From Fasciola hepatica (lineage: Eukaryota > Platyhelminthes > Trematoda > Plagiorchiida > Fasciolidae), in assembly GCA_948099385.1 (NCBI GenBank), contig CANUEZ040000202.1:2612001-2676000 (forward strand): DNA of 64,000 bases. Reading direction: 5' to 3'. This document shows, piece after piece, positions 41,314 through 53,331 of the stretch (within the stretch, counting starts at the first letter, position 1; every line of letters starts with the position of its first letter). Position numbers and translations under genes: made by a program. Below the pieces are notes generated by a model, which was not told the DNA's origin, ran no database searches, and saw nothing but the letters and a program-made list of their open reading frames with translations.

Positions 41314-42680
41314 ATGGGAAAGGCTGCATCCATTAGCTACACTCGCAAACATTTCCTTTTGATTAGAGATACCAATCCACGGAAGCCTGATGTAAGTGAG
41401 TCAATTAAAGAATCCAAAGGCTCACTTGTTCATTCTGAGGAAAGTCGTCTTAAGTGTAGGGCAAAGCACTTTAAGGAAACATCCAGTTGGACCACTTCAA
41501 TGGTGAACCTCCTAAATATATCTGCCAAGAAACCGATGCAAGCGGATATCTTTCCTCCATCACAGATGGATATTATGCGGAAGATCAGTTACTCGAAAAG
41601 GTATAAAGCCGCTGGACCGCATACGTTTTCTCCAGTTTTTTCAAAGATGAAGGCAAAGCTTTGATTTTGGAGTTATAAAACCTCCGTCGATCCATTTGGA
41701 ATGGCGAGCATATTCCAGGGGAATGGTGTGAATCTCTGATTGTGCCGAATTACAAGAAAGGTGTCAGATCCTCTAGCGAAAACGACTGAGCAATTAGATT
41801 GTTAAGTATCGTGTCCAACTTTCTCAACGGCCTTACTCTCCACCTGTCATTCAGTACCCTCGTAATGTGCACGCGTGAGAATCAAGCCGGGTTCAGACAC
41901 AGCCAGGGTTGTTTTTACCAAATCTTTACTCTTCGGCAAACAGTATAATACAGACACACTTTCATAGCCCCCAATCTGTGTCTGTCTTGATGTGAATGCG
42001 GCTTTTGACTCAGTCGACCGCACAGTTCTCTGGCAAAGCCTCTCGTTGAAGTGTGTGTCAGAGAAATTCGTTTCTCTTCTACATTGCCTGTACGCAAACA
42101 GCCGAAGCTGAGTTCGTGCTGACAGCGATCTTTTCCCGAGTTCACCACGGAAATTGGTGTTGTCAGGGTTGCTCCTCCATCACCCTTCCTCTTCAATTTC
42201 TTGATTGAGTTGATTCTTGAGGTAGCCCTCGTGTGAGGATAGCCGCGTCGATCTTTGATCAGACAGTAAACTGCCTGACTTGGAATATGCGGACGGTATT
42301 GTCTTTCTGAGTGGAGATCCAGGCAATTTGCAAGGTCTTTCAGATAGCCTAAACAACAGTGCAGAAATGCTTGGGATGCGTTTTTACCTTCAAAGTTTAA
42401 AATGCTCCTGTAGGACTGGGTTAGCTCAACACCAAGACTTTTGTTGACAGGGGAAGCCCCAGCTTATGTGAATAATTTTTGTCACCTGGGCAGTTACACC
42501 TCGCCAGGAGGACAGATATCGCATGAAGAAGTATCGCTTATAAAGAGGGCGCATTTGGCTTTTGCCAACCTCTGTCCTCTTTGGCGTCGTCGTGACATTC
42601 GATTGTCTGTTAAGGTTAGAGTGCACACTGCGGTGTTCAGGTCCGTTTTTTATATGGTTCCCAAACGTGGCCGTTGAGGG
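41314..42680 (+). pseudogene. LINE A reverse transcriptase domain (broken)
   Basis: This is the polymerase of LINE A. The 116-codon frame at 41314-41664 gives the linker (KAASISYTRKHFLLIRDTNPRKP) and the first block ending KRYKAAGPH (family KAAGPDDL). Further blocks appear in shifting frames: the VPNYKKGVRSSS-like region near 41745, the NQAGFR-like segment near 41880, and CLDVNAAFDSVDRTVLW near 41985-42035 with the first catalytic aspartates. Next is LEYADGIVFLSGD near 42280, where the YADD box has become YADG, losing an essential Asp. WRRRDIRLSVK lies near 42583. Several stops and indels separate the blocks. It could not make an active enzyme. Confidence 0.88.
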
Positions 42681-42707
42681 TAAAAGATAGGAGAAGGCTG
42701 TCGGTAT

Positions 42708-43090
42708 TTGAGCACCGATGTCTCTGTAGCATTGCCCGAGTATGGTGGGAACACCGCTAGGCCTGAGGTGTTGGGAACCAGAGATCAGTCTCTGGATCAC
42801 ATGCTGAATCTAAACAGGTTAAGGTGGATGGGACGTATGTTAAGCATGCCCACGGATAGACTTCCTCAGCGTACTCTGTTCTCTGAGGCAGGTAGTGATT
42901 GGAAGGTAGGTCGAAGTGGTCAGTACATGACATGGTGAGAAGGTATGACAACCTTGACCACTGGGCATGGCTGAGTAGGACGTGTAAGACTCTCAGGTTT
43001 GGGTCCACGTGATCCTACTAAATTGTTGGAGACATTAGGTGAAGTGGCTAGGTATCGCGGTCAGTTAAGTAGTTGCATTCGGATTATTTT
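42708..43090 (+). pseudogene. LINE A C-terminal segment (broken)
   Basis: The C-terminal part of the LINE protein is visible as LNRLRWMGRMLSMPTDRLPQRTLF (about 42808-42880), matching the family's LxRLRWLGHVLRMPxxRLP block. It is followed in another frame by LGPRDPTKLLETL near 43005-43040. The frame closes with a TGA at 42936-42938 inside the conserved WKxxRGGQxxTW segment. This block follows the reverse transcriptase in RTE-like proteins; its role is not well defined. Confidence 0.85.
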
Positions 43091-43459
43091 CCATCGTGAT
43101 TTCTACCTAATTCCTTGATTCCTGGATCTTTCTCACTTTGTGTTTTCTTTCTTTTTGCCCTTCAATGGACGATGATTGACGGTAGAATCTGAAACCAGGG
43201 CATAGATTTTCGCGTTTAGTAGTTATATAAATTAAATTAAAACTGAATTGTGGGGTAAGCCGTACCCAATATCACGTGAGGTAATGGGTCCAGAAAGTTG
43301 AAAGTAGACGGCCTGGTTTAGTGAAGCAGACAGTACGGAATCTGCATACGAGAATAACTGACAAGAGCAAAATCAATCGGGCTATCAACCGACCAATCGG
43401 TGATTAACATCTGTCGTGACTTAAGTCAGCCGAATCATCTAGGGAAACCGCAAACCCCG

Positions 43460-45590
43460 TAGACCATGAAACGCTTGTCTGATCCAGATGTTCGCGCCCG
43501 GTATGAAAGGAAGTTAGCACATAAGCTAGGATCTACGGCGAACAATTATGTAGATAGGCCCATATGCATCAGGCGATGCACGCGGTAGTAAGTTAAAGTT
43601 GTTTTCGTAGATCCAATGTCCATCAAAGACCCTGGATTTAGCAAGAGTGGTTCACTCTAATAGGGCCTAAACGTCGGCTCTCTGACTGTTAGGATATGAA
43701 TAAGATACGATGAAATCTACGAAAGCTAGTCACAAAAAGCCATTAGAAAGATCGCGAAAATTAGTGGATCAAGGTAGCCGAAGAAATGAAGGTAGCAGCT
43801 ACTTCAGGTCATAGTCAGTGGCTGTTCACAATTATTTGGGACACTGGCGGACTGCGAAAGCTGGTCGATGAAGCGATATGCGATAGTAATTGAGAGCCTC
43901 TTTATGGCAGGCAGCAAAGTTTCGACCTTTGAGCCGAGCGCTTATATAGTCATTCATGTGTCAACAATTGGGATCCCTTGGAAAGTATCACCTGAGCCTT
44001 CATTGGAGGTGGAAGTGAAGTCTAGCATTTGGTTACTGAAGCGAAGGAAAGTGGCCGGTTATGACGAAGTTCTTCTAGTTCTTCTCAAAATGGGTGGTAG
44101 TGTGTTGATAAAATCACTCACCATCTTGATCTGTGACGTTGGAAAAGGGGAACCTATTCCGTTATTATGGGGTGAGTCCTTGGTTGTACCCATTTTCCAG
44201 AAGGGTTTACGAGATCACTGTAGTACCCTTCGTGAAATTAGCTTTATTCCGATAGTCACCAAGTTATCAGTCTCGATTTTGCTTCGCTGTCTTACACCGG
44301 CTCGTGAGAGGAATATCCATGTAAAACATGCCGGATTGCGCCAAGTTTGAGGATGCATACAACAGAATATTAGACTTCGTTCATTACTTGACGCACATCA
44401 CAAACACCGTCGACCTACAATATTGATTTTTCTCGCTTTAAAAGAATCCTCTGTTCCATTTCATTAGACGGCACCGCCTAATGCTCTTCACCGAAAAAGT
44501 GTGACACAGAAGCTCGTGAATCTGCTAAGATCACTGTATTCTCATACTTCTAGCTGCGTAAGGGTTACCGGTGAACTATCTAGACCATTCGAAACTACCA
44601 GTGGTGTTTGGCAGGGATGTCACAATAAATGGTGAGAAGCTGTGTAACCTAGATTATGCGGAATACGTTGTCTGCTTCTTCGAATGCACGGAACTTCATA
44701 ATGTGCACTAGATAGATTCGCAAGAGCCATGGCTCCTTTCGGCATGTACTTTGCATCTTCAAAGTGTAAGGTGATGTTGCAAGGCTGGATGTCAACCGTT
44801 CAGAGCATGATACTTGATAGGAAGGTGCTAGCATTTGTTGACCGCTTGATTTACCTCGGCTGCAGCTTGCCGACCGATGGGAGCATTGTAGTAGAGGTGA
44901 GCACATGTATATTTGGAGCTCGAGCCGTGTACCTTGGACTGCAGACCTTGTGCTGTCCGCCTGATATTTCGTTGAAATTGAAAGTTCCTGTGTACTGTGA
45001 CAGGTTGCGTTCAATCTTGCTGTATTGTTGAGAAGACGTTCGTCGTCCTGAAGTTTTCGACCATCCATGCTTGCGTAGTATCACTTAGATCGGGTGGAAT
45101 GACCGAGTGAGCAATGCTGAGGTTTGAAATAGAGTATTGGGTGGTAATTCAGGGAATGTTCTTACACAGCATATCCAGCGTAGTAGACTTCGTCGCTTGG
45201 GGCATATGTTGAGTATGGCAACCACATCCACCGTACCGTGTCCCGTTTTCCGTTCTTCTTACAGAGTAGAAGAAACCCCGTGGAGATCAACAGATGATAT
45301 GACATTGGGGAATGAAAAAAGTTACAGTTAACTTTGGAATAGTAGTTGCTTCACGTCTTCGTCGTTGGGGTCCAAAAGATTCCTCAACCAGTTGGTTGAA
45401 GACACTAAAGTACATGATAGGGAACCGTGAACACTGGCGATCGTTATGTCATTTTCCTCCTGTCGACTTAGATTGGGGTCGTACACTTGGGCTGAGTATT
45501 TTTGTTTTGGCTCCTAGGGCGATTTTTCCTTTTCCCACCACTGTAGGTTCTCTCCTGTCCATCTTGTATATTCATTCTTCCTAATTCTAC
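43460..45590 (+). mobile_element. LINE B: second, 5'-truncated RTE-type LINE
   Basis: This element starts just behind LINE A on the same strand. It lacks the endonuclease and begins in the linker: SDPDVRARYERKLAHKLGS near 43480, then WWIKVAEEMKVAATSGHSQW near 43765, and the reverse transcriptase from 43868. Its block wording differs from LINE A (KRRKVAGYDEV, PLLWGESLVVPIF, RCLTPARE, GPKDSSTSWLKTL), so it belongs to a related but distinct family or subfamily. 5' truncation is normal for LINEs because reverse transcription often stops early. The 3' end is set after the last recognisable block near 45420 plus a short tail. Stops, frame changes and an internal deletion make it inactive. Confidence 0.9.
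43868..45300 (+). pseudogene. LINE B reverse transcriptase and C-terminal region (broken)
   Basis: The frame at 43868-44350 (160 codons) carries the first polymerase blocks: SSIWLLKRRKVAGYDEVL, LWGESLVVPIFQKG and SILLRCLTPARERN. The third block (RRPTILIF...) is near 44415. VNLLRSLYSHTSSCVRVTGELS lies near 44520-44580, followed by SGVWQGC (family SGVRQGCPLSPFLFN). There the sequence jumps to NLDYAEYVV near 44650, so roughly 100 bases are missing and the YADD box reads YAEY, losing the catalytic aspartates. The frame at 44729-45031 (100 codons) gives ARAMAPFGMYFASSKCKVMLQGW and FVDRLIYLGC, typical of the thumb side. LRRLGHMLSMA near 45186 is the C-terminal block. Polymerase activity is ruled out by these losses. 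Confidence 0.88.
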
Positions 45591-45829
45591 TTGCAATATG
45601 GTGCGAAACGCAGTGGTCGGTCAGGCATGCTCTGCAGTTTAAATCTATATGATGATAACGATGAAGCAAGACAACAACCAGGCGAGCTGTTTAGGTCTAT
45701 AAGTAAACCAGAAAGCTTCCATGTAGGGTTTTGTTTGTGACCAGCGTGTACTTCATATAAATGATGTAATCTGTGCCCACAAAAAGAGATGGTTCGAAGG
45801 AAGATGAGCTGTCTCACTAGAGTTAGTTG

Positions 45830-46570
45830 GACAAGACAGAACACATCTTCGAAAACTCGGTTTTGCAGAGCGAGGGACCTTGGTGGTCTCACGAAGTTGG
45901 TCAGAAAATCTCTGCATACTTTCAAACTGTATATGGCGATATCTCGAGCCATTTAATCGAAATTCCGATGACTTCATCACATACGCTAGCATGGTTAGGC
46001 GTGAGGGCGAGCGCTCCGGACTCAGTTCTCTGAAAAAATGCCATTTCAAATGCTCGATTTCATATCCGACCTGCGATCCCCTCAAGATTGGTAAGACGAG
46101 CGTTATGTCAAGGATCTTGCTAGAAAACGATGGGTCAGCTTGTGTGCCGGCGCATTATGAATAAAGGATTACGTAGCACCAATGGATCCTTGGGCTGGTA
46201 CATTCCAGTGTGTGAAGAAAAACAGACCTCATTTTCCATTAAAGCAGGTGGCCGTTTATCACATTTCCTCATGACTCATTGTCCTATCGATAACTCCAGC
46301 TTAAATCACACTCAAGGAATAAAAGGGTATTCAACTGAACCATTTAATTCCAGTACACACGATATTAGGAATTTAGTTCAATTTGCCAGTTTGTCGTCTG
46401 AGTATGATTTTTTGTAGTGGGTTAGCTGGAGCACAAACTGAGGAACTGACTAAAAGCTGGCGTGAATCATTCGGAGTCACATAAGAGGCTATTTTTGAAG
46501 TAATATCTCACTCGCGGAAGCTCAATCAATATACGAACATCGGGAAGACATCCTCGAGGCAATAACTGAC
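45830..46570 (+). pseudogene. LTR-retrotransposon gag remnant
   Basis: Gag packages element RNA in virus-like particles. In the frame at 45880-46164 the segment SDDFITYASMVRREGER...LSSLKKCHFKCSI resembles the DDFLTYASxVNRECExFxLSxLxxxQFKCLIF block that I know from Ty3/Gypsy-type Gag proteins of flatworms. The upstream part continues in another phase (45827-46033). From 46165 to 46570 similarity fades; a zinc-knuckle and protease segment follows at the expected distance. Recognition is by motif pattern only. No LTRs were found, so the element's ends are unknown. Confidence 0.6.
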
Positions 46571-46577
46571 TATTCCG

Positions 46578-47114
46578 TTGTGCACTATCAAAACGCTAAA
46601 TTCCGCACTTACGAAAGGTTCACATCAAAGCCCAAATTCAAAGGCATCAGCCAAGAAAACACCTGAACGAAAGCTGGCCCTACGTATTGGTTGTGTCGTG
46701 TGTGACGTATTTCACCTGCGGTCCACCTATTGCTATCATAATGTGGTTTGGTTAACATGTGGGGAAGCATGTCCTCAATTCATCGGCAATGTTTTTACCG
46801 ACATTTTCAAAATCCAAAGAGGTAGTTGGATACTGTATAGAAGTCAAACATTCGGAAAAGTTCTGGATCATTCTTATACAGAAATGGAAGAATGTCTGAG
46901 TTGTACAAGACACTGGTTCATTTTGGATATCGGATGGTGCATATCCGTCATTCTAAAAGTAGAGTTTGCAAGGTTTCCACCACTGGTCCCCATTTGTTCC
47001 ACTGTTGTGCACACGTATGGTGTTTCTAGTCAGCACCATACATCTCTGGGTGAAACCTTACATGATACAGCTGGAAGTGGAGTATTTCCTCATGCAATTC
47101 ATGCTAATAATTGA
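46578..47114 (+). pseudogene. LTR-retrotransposon zinc-knuckle and aspartic protease remnant
   Basis: The 178-codon frame has, at residues 39-52, a spacing of Cys-X2-Cys-X3-His-X5-Cys (CVVCDVFHLRSTYC), close to the Gag zinc knuckle Cys-X2-Cys-X4-His-X4-Cys, and a poorer second copy around residues 61-65. At residues 114-125 it reads FILDIGWCISVI, resembling the retropepsin active site LDTGS..SVI; the Thr and Ser of the triad are replaced, while the catalytic Asp remains at residue 117. The following FARFPPLVPI also fits the family. Frame continues in another phase (46966-47160). Reverse transcriptase and RNase H are not visible downstream, so the element is internally deleted or truncated. 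The order gag, knuckle, protease supports the call more than any single motif. Confidence 0.65.
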
Positions 47115-47160
47115 TAGTCCGTCGCCCCTGAGGTTGAAAACCCTGCCTTTCTCAGACTAA

Positions 47161-48110
47161 TTGGCAAAACTCCAAACAAGGTTCAAGTCTTCACTAGATA
47201 TGTTGGTTGTCTAGGAGCTGGTTGTACATGTTCTAACAGCAAAGGTGTTATGGCAGTTTAACTGGCAAAAGTGCAAACGTATGCTAACATGTTATTTCAG
47301 TGAAGCTTACAACCTTACACATGAGGGGAAGGAGTCCTAGCAACACCTATCAGGACGACACAAAATGACCTCATTACTCGTGTGATTTCATCCACATGGA
47401 GTACTTTGTAGCAATAAAAACGATAGACACTCGCTTTGAATTTTCAGTGATCACAAACTGATTCTGAGTCACTGATTACGGAAACATGCAGAAACTGATG
47501 AAAATCCGGATATTTTCCGGAAATCCATCCCTAATGCAAGAAATTCAAAAAGTTCTACCTGGGGTTTTGCTATCTGCGAGTCTTGTTGCACCTGAAGTCT
47601 AAATCACTTAAGACACAAAATATGGATTGAGCATGCTCAAATAAAGTTATTTTGCCGTTAGGTTTTCTTTTCTTCCAAAACTATCCTGACCGCATTCGAC
47701 AGGGTGATTCATTGTGTCGATAGCATGATGCTGTTTAACAAAGATGTGTTTCAATTTCCATCTGTAGAGGGAGAACGTGGTCACGGACTGAAAAACGTAC
47801 GAGAGGTTCGTCAAAAAGCAATGGATCAATTCAGGTCACAACACGCGAGCTACGTGTCACAAATTTCGATTCGTTTTGGTGTGAGGGTATGGTCCGACTA
47901 ATCGTTCGATGGACGATTCATTCTCACTGGCAGACAGTGCGTCAGTATCGGCCTCTACCGAATCCACGAAACCACGAGCGGCAGGACAGTATATCGATGG
48001 CGTGAATCGATAGACGAGACAAATATTGCCAGTGGCATTAAAGCTTCAAGGCGTGGTTGCCCACACCAGTCGGACCAATGAGCTGTTGGCCACGGGTAGG
48101 CACAAACGAC
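47161..48110 (+). other. Unassigned, possible tail of the LTR element
   Basis: A 65-codon frame at 47704-47901 contains KNVREVRQKAMDQFRSQ...FGVRVW, which could be the C-terminal part of an integrase (family: helix, then VGDLVW-like strand). The match is weak and isolated. The sequence from 47930 to 48100 is GC-richer than its flanks. If real, this would mean that reverse transcriptase, RNase H and most of integrase were deleted between 47.2 and 47.7 kb. Confidence 0.25.
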
Positions 48111-51100
48111 AACAACCTATTTATTCTTTATTTTTTATTAATAAAACTAGATGATTCTGAGGCGAAACTGAAATCCAATCAGAGTTTGTCAGGTGGGATA
48201 AAACACTTGGTATTAGAGTTATGGCTAATGACTTGTGGCAAAACTTATCGAGTCAGTGTTAAAACTGGAGCCACTAAAAGAGCAGCATTGTATTCAACTT
48301 TGTTTTAAATTCATTTCCAAATTTACGACTTCACGAAACCCAAAATTTTTGGCTCCGTTGCTCCATGCGTAGAGAGGAGTTAGTCTCGGAATAAATGCAG
48401 GATCAACGAACCCGAGTGAAATGACCCAAATTACCACTAGCACAGCACAAAGCTTAAAAGTGTTGAGAAAATCATCTGACCTTTCAGACTGCCAGTTCGG
48501 TAACTCGACGTTCATTGACACAGATCCCGTGAGAAAACCAACTGTTAAAGACTTTCTACTTCGTATTCTCCCCATCGCTGAAATTTACTGCAACTCAGTA
48601 TTTGCTTCATCGATTCCACACGCACGGTCTCATATCAGTATGCTAGCGTATTCAGTTATCGAAATCTACCAAAGTTTGATTCGTACTTGACAGCGGTCAG
48701 TTTTTGAATCGTCAGCACTTCACCTCAATATCCGACTCGGTGTCCGAGACATTTTCATCTGCATTCACCTCCTAGACAACCGGCACTCAAGGTTTCATGA
48801 TCCTAGTTTAACGACGGTTCACAATAAAATTTCGTATTTTCCTCAAATCAATCTTACTCGCTGATCGTGAACGACAACAACCTATCTGTACTTGATGGGA
48901 TGCCTCAGTGGACCTTTATTGATGAATGGACAGTATCATCTCTGCAGGCAAAGCAGAAAATTGAATTATTAGTTGTGCACATTTTTCGTTGAAACATTCT
49001 TCTAAATGGATTCTTGTAAACAGGCAAACACTAGATACGTCGCCTTTTATGAGGGGGTTTCCACACCCTTTCTTATCGAAAACTAGCTACTGAGAATAAT
49101 TTGCTGGTGTTCACTATTTTGAGTCATGCACCGGTGGTTGTTCAGTAACTTCTGGTAATCTTTCAGGGAAACCAATATCGAAGGCTGCAGATCCATTGCC
49201 AAACAGGACAGAATCAGGCTTAGAAATAGGATTTTGAGAACGCTAATTTTCTAATGAATTCGTAAAGGAAATAAGGCTCCAGAATTATTCAACCTGCTTA
49301 CTCTCCTCGGGTGGAATTTCAACGGTTATTTTTGCACTACCAATAAATTAGGTTTTCTGTCAACCGTGCAAAAGAGTTCTGATATCAAAAGGAGAAGACC
49401 TCAGTGAGCGATGTGGGTAACAGGGCAGGATAGCTCCGTCTAACGTATTTACATTGAAATGACTCATAACAACACGGGAACTTTATGCTACCATGTGAGT
49501 CATCGTTTAGTGCATCACAGACCTTCAAAATGACTACACTATAACTGCGCATTTCATTATTTCTCATCTTCAGACGTGTCACTTGCACGTTTTTTTTTCC
49601 TTAGCTTAGTACTCAAAGGCTGCGTTTTAAGAACCTAGCATTGTTGCTGAGAAGTATCACGCCGTGGTTTAAGAACCATGCATCAGCATGTTTTGTGATG
49701 ATTGTTATGTACCGTCCCATTAACTCCATTGAGAACTCGGTTCTTCCTAAAAAGCATTTTTCGTTTTCTCGGTTCAGAATACATTGTTTTTATAAGATAT
49801 GCGTTCATCATAAACAAACTCGTGCCTCAAATCCTATTGACCTACTGATAGACATGAACGGCCCATGTGGCTGGTTTATCTGACTGCGGCCAGGTTGGTT
49901 GATTCGGATCTAATTGAATGTTACCGCTGACTGATTCATTGATGGGCTGACTGGCTCTGACCTTGTCGGCGCTTCTGGTCAAACGATCACGTGCTACTTT
50001 ATTGAACCGGGCCGTCTATCAGCATTGAGCTGGGCGCATTGCTTCATAATGACTGTTCACACCTCATACACACAGTAGAATAACGCTTATTTGGCGTACG
50101 TATCGAAGCTGATCCTTATCGCAAAAAGTGTTGCAAACGGGATTTTCGGGTCAATGTTAAATTGATAACATCGTTAGGCCGAACAAGACTGCAAAACAAA
50201 AGTTACCGTATGCGCCTATGAAAACATGCAACCGCATTGGCATGCATTTGTAGCTTTTTGATGAAAATAAGGTGTAAAAAAGTGGTTTAACCACTCAGTT
50301 AATGACCTAATAATTGAGCTTGATGAGCACAGATGGATTAATTCATGATACGTGGTCTTCATGTTACATCGAATGGCGCACGAGGGCATAATAACAGACC
50401 GGTCGTTTTCGGGAGCTCTTGGTTTTCGTCGATTTCTATCTAACATAATTCTACCAGGATAGGCAGGTGTATTTAGTAAGCCGAATTGAGCACAACTGAG
50501 AAATGAACCGCCGAACAAAGATAGGAAGTCTGAAAGTTTCATGTTGACCATTTGCATGACTTCTATATATCGACCCCTTATAACTATTTCTACAGCCTAA
50601 AATACTTACAATCCGACCTATTGTGCACATCAAGCTTACGGGCAAGACAAGCGCGTCCAACATGCAGATTGTTTACAAGCTTAGGGAAGTTCTATGTAAG
50701 GACTTTTAGCCGGCAAAACTCATTATATCGTTTGGTTTTCTCAGCCCATCGGATGGTGTGGTAAAGGAAGATCATACATGAAAACATTGGTAATAAATAA
50801 CGATGTAAACCTGCCTGTAGTCGCAGGCATTTTGACCTTTTGGAAGCTGCAATATGAATGTCATTCAATGGACAACCGTTTCTCGAAATACTTTTGGACC
50901 ATTCTTCTCCCTAGTGAGCGCTAAGCAGCCCAACGCAGCAGCAGTATGCAGTTCCTGTATGTTGAAGGTCATCTGAATCTCGTTTGGCTGATAGCTGTTC
51001 TTCACTTTACCACCCACCCTGAAGTCTATTGGGCTGGCAGTTACCTGTTTTACAAACTCGATGAGAGTTTTACTGAAGGAGGACGAGGGGACGCGCACAA

Positions 51101-53331
51101 TAATTACAGTAATACAGTGTATTAAGAAACATCGGCTCGTTTCATCACTAGAATTCTGCCGTAAATCCATCCACTGCGTGCGTTTCTGACGATAAACAGC
51201 ATTTTGCATTCATGCAACCGTCCAAAAACCGCTTCGATTTTCAGTTTATTTTTACTTTGAGCAAGAACTGGCATCCTTCATAGTTCCACGTATAATCCAT
51301 TCATTGGTGATCGGTAGATCTTAGACTTTGATGCAAGATTATTAACCTAAGATATAATGCCCTTAAAAAGTGGCATTTAACTCCAGTAATGGAATTCAAA
51401 ACCGAATGACACGGTGAACAGCTCGATGACCGGAAGTGGGATCTTCTGTTCTGATACGTTTGGAAATGAAATCACAGCATTTTCGGAGTCAATTTCTGCT
51501 GTAATCGCTAACAATCTACAGTTCCTATATTATAGTGTCTTTAATTGTATGGAGTGAAACTTTGCGGTTTGGTACCGGTATCACTGGTAACCATTATACG
51601 TGACACCGTACCCGAGGTGTGTCTGATTCATGGACGTTGTGAGTTGGAATTATATCAGTTTTCGATGTGCCTCATCTGTATAACCGGCGACCCTCCAATG
51701 ATGTGAAAGAAAAGACCACGGAAGGAGGTAGCTGCATTTGTCAATTTCATAACTGAAAGCGGGGACAGTATTTTATCCGAGTTGCACACTCTACTTTCCT
51801 TTGTGATGTAGTTTTGTTATATTCAGTCCCAAACGACCACGGTCAGATACCCATAGGACCAATTCGGCAGGGATTTGAAAATTTCGGCATCGAGCAGAAA
51901 GAGCAATCACCTCACATATTTATTTCACGTTTCCAAACAGTGTTGATTAGTTATGTAACTGGTAAATAGATAAGAGCAAGAACTTTTTTCTGATGATTTT
52001 CATGCATGTGATGCCATCCTGTTGGATCGATTTCGGCGAATACGGGGTTGTCTCATGCATGAGCCAGAAATAATGGTAAGACATCCTTAATTAAATTGGT
52101 TTTGGCAACAATTCTGTCCAGAAATAACATAACGTCAGCTTTTGGGTCATTCGGAGTAGCTGTGGCATTGTTACCAGAAAGAAGAACTGCTCATTCCGCT
52201 TTGAAATTGTCACTGAACAGGTACTTTATTGAAACTTACAAGTGAAGCATTTCCAAAGCATCCGGAAGTAGAAAAGTATTGCAGATAAGCCAACTTGTTT
52301 TTTGGTATGATTGCACAATGCCGCATAACATATCGCTCGAGGCTCTTGGTCGATCATCGCAAGATCTGCGTGGAAACATCAGACCATTTAAGAGCGTACT
52401 AATATTGCTCACAGAAGGCCTCAAGCAAACATTACCTGTAAATCCTTGACCGACACTAACGGATGGAATGATTGCTTGCCTGGAATACTGTTCATTGTGG
52501 AGACAGGTAAAGACTTTGACAATAATTAAAAATATGTCTTCAGCTGAAAACTGAGTTATTCTCAAATCAGTTCCTGAAACTGAGTACGGGAAGGTGCCGG
52601 TTAATCTGGGTTCAGGAATATTTCATTGCCTCATAATTTCTTCACTTTAGTGACGTCGAACGTATCATTTCCAAATACCCATTCCAGTTATAAGAGTCAT
52701 GATTGAATAAATGAACGAGCTATTTTGCATTTCAGCGCGGAGACGTCTACGAAAGTGAAAATATTGTCCAGTCTATCCTTCAGAGAGAGACAGTTGCATG
52801 CAAGGCCGTCGGCACTATTGCAGATAAAGTGGTTAATCATCCGACATAACTGTTGAATTCACTTGATCTACCAAGGATTGTATCGCATATACTGCAACAG
52901 AATTCGGCGTACGATTTGTCGTAATGTAGACATAGTTACAGACCAATCGAGAAACATAGCATACGGCGTTATCCTGAAATATAGGTAACCCAACCAGGTG
53001 AAACGTTTTGTCAAATTCAGGAACATTTTCAGCTTTATTGGTGAAGATTTCCTCATAATTCATGGTTTCTATAATTCGAGTTCACCAACAAGGTCAAACA
53101 CGTCTTATTCACACCAAAAACAATGAATGTGAATAGTATCATTATTCGGCCTTCGACGGGATAGTTTGCGGGGAAATGTCTTATATAACCCCTGAACGCT
53201 CATCGGAAATCTGTCACCTGTCGGCAAGAAACCGACCGCCCCAATGTGAATAATCGTAATTTCAACACCTTGCTGAAATATTTATTTGTTCTCATCGTTG
53301 AAAGCTCGCACACTTTTCATCGTCAGGTATT
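48111..53331. other. Unassigned sequence
   Basis: No gene can be called. Several minus-strand frames of 90-115 codons occur (48294-48575, 50216-50557, 50865-51209, 52236-52565), close to chance length. One interval, 52240-52365 on the minus strand, is flanked by a good acceptor (TTTCCACGCAG) and a good donor (GTAAGT) and stays open in two frames; it is treated as a lead below. No repeats or RNA signals were recognised. Confidence 0.45.

Larger units (their letters stand above)
39420..43250 (+). mobile_element. LINE A: nearly full-length, inactive RTE-type non-LTR retrotransposon
   Basis: The order of parts is that of an RTE-type LINE: a 5' region with a 185-codon frame (39646-40203), an apurinic-type endonuclease (about 40205-41030), a linker (41240-41520), a reverse transcriptase (about 41520-42680) and a C-terminal segment (42700-43090), all on the plus strand. 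Such elements nick the target DNA and copy their RNA into the nick. Frame is lost many times by stops and indels, so the copy is dead. Motif spelling (RPPSSSQSW, WRRRDIRLS, LRWMGR, LGPRDP) is what I know from trematode LINEs. The 5' boundary is uncertain because the untranslated region has no landmark; the 3' end is placed where C-terminal similarity stops and a pyrimidine-rich tail begins. A same-family reverse transcriptase fragment lies at 26.5 kb. Confidence 0.9.

Noticed and set aside
48105..48885. Exact 16-base direct repeat AACGACAACAACCTAT at 48105 and 48870
   Set aside because: One such repeat is about what chance predicts for a 64-kb window; the flanks do not match.
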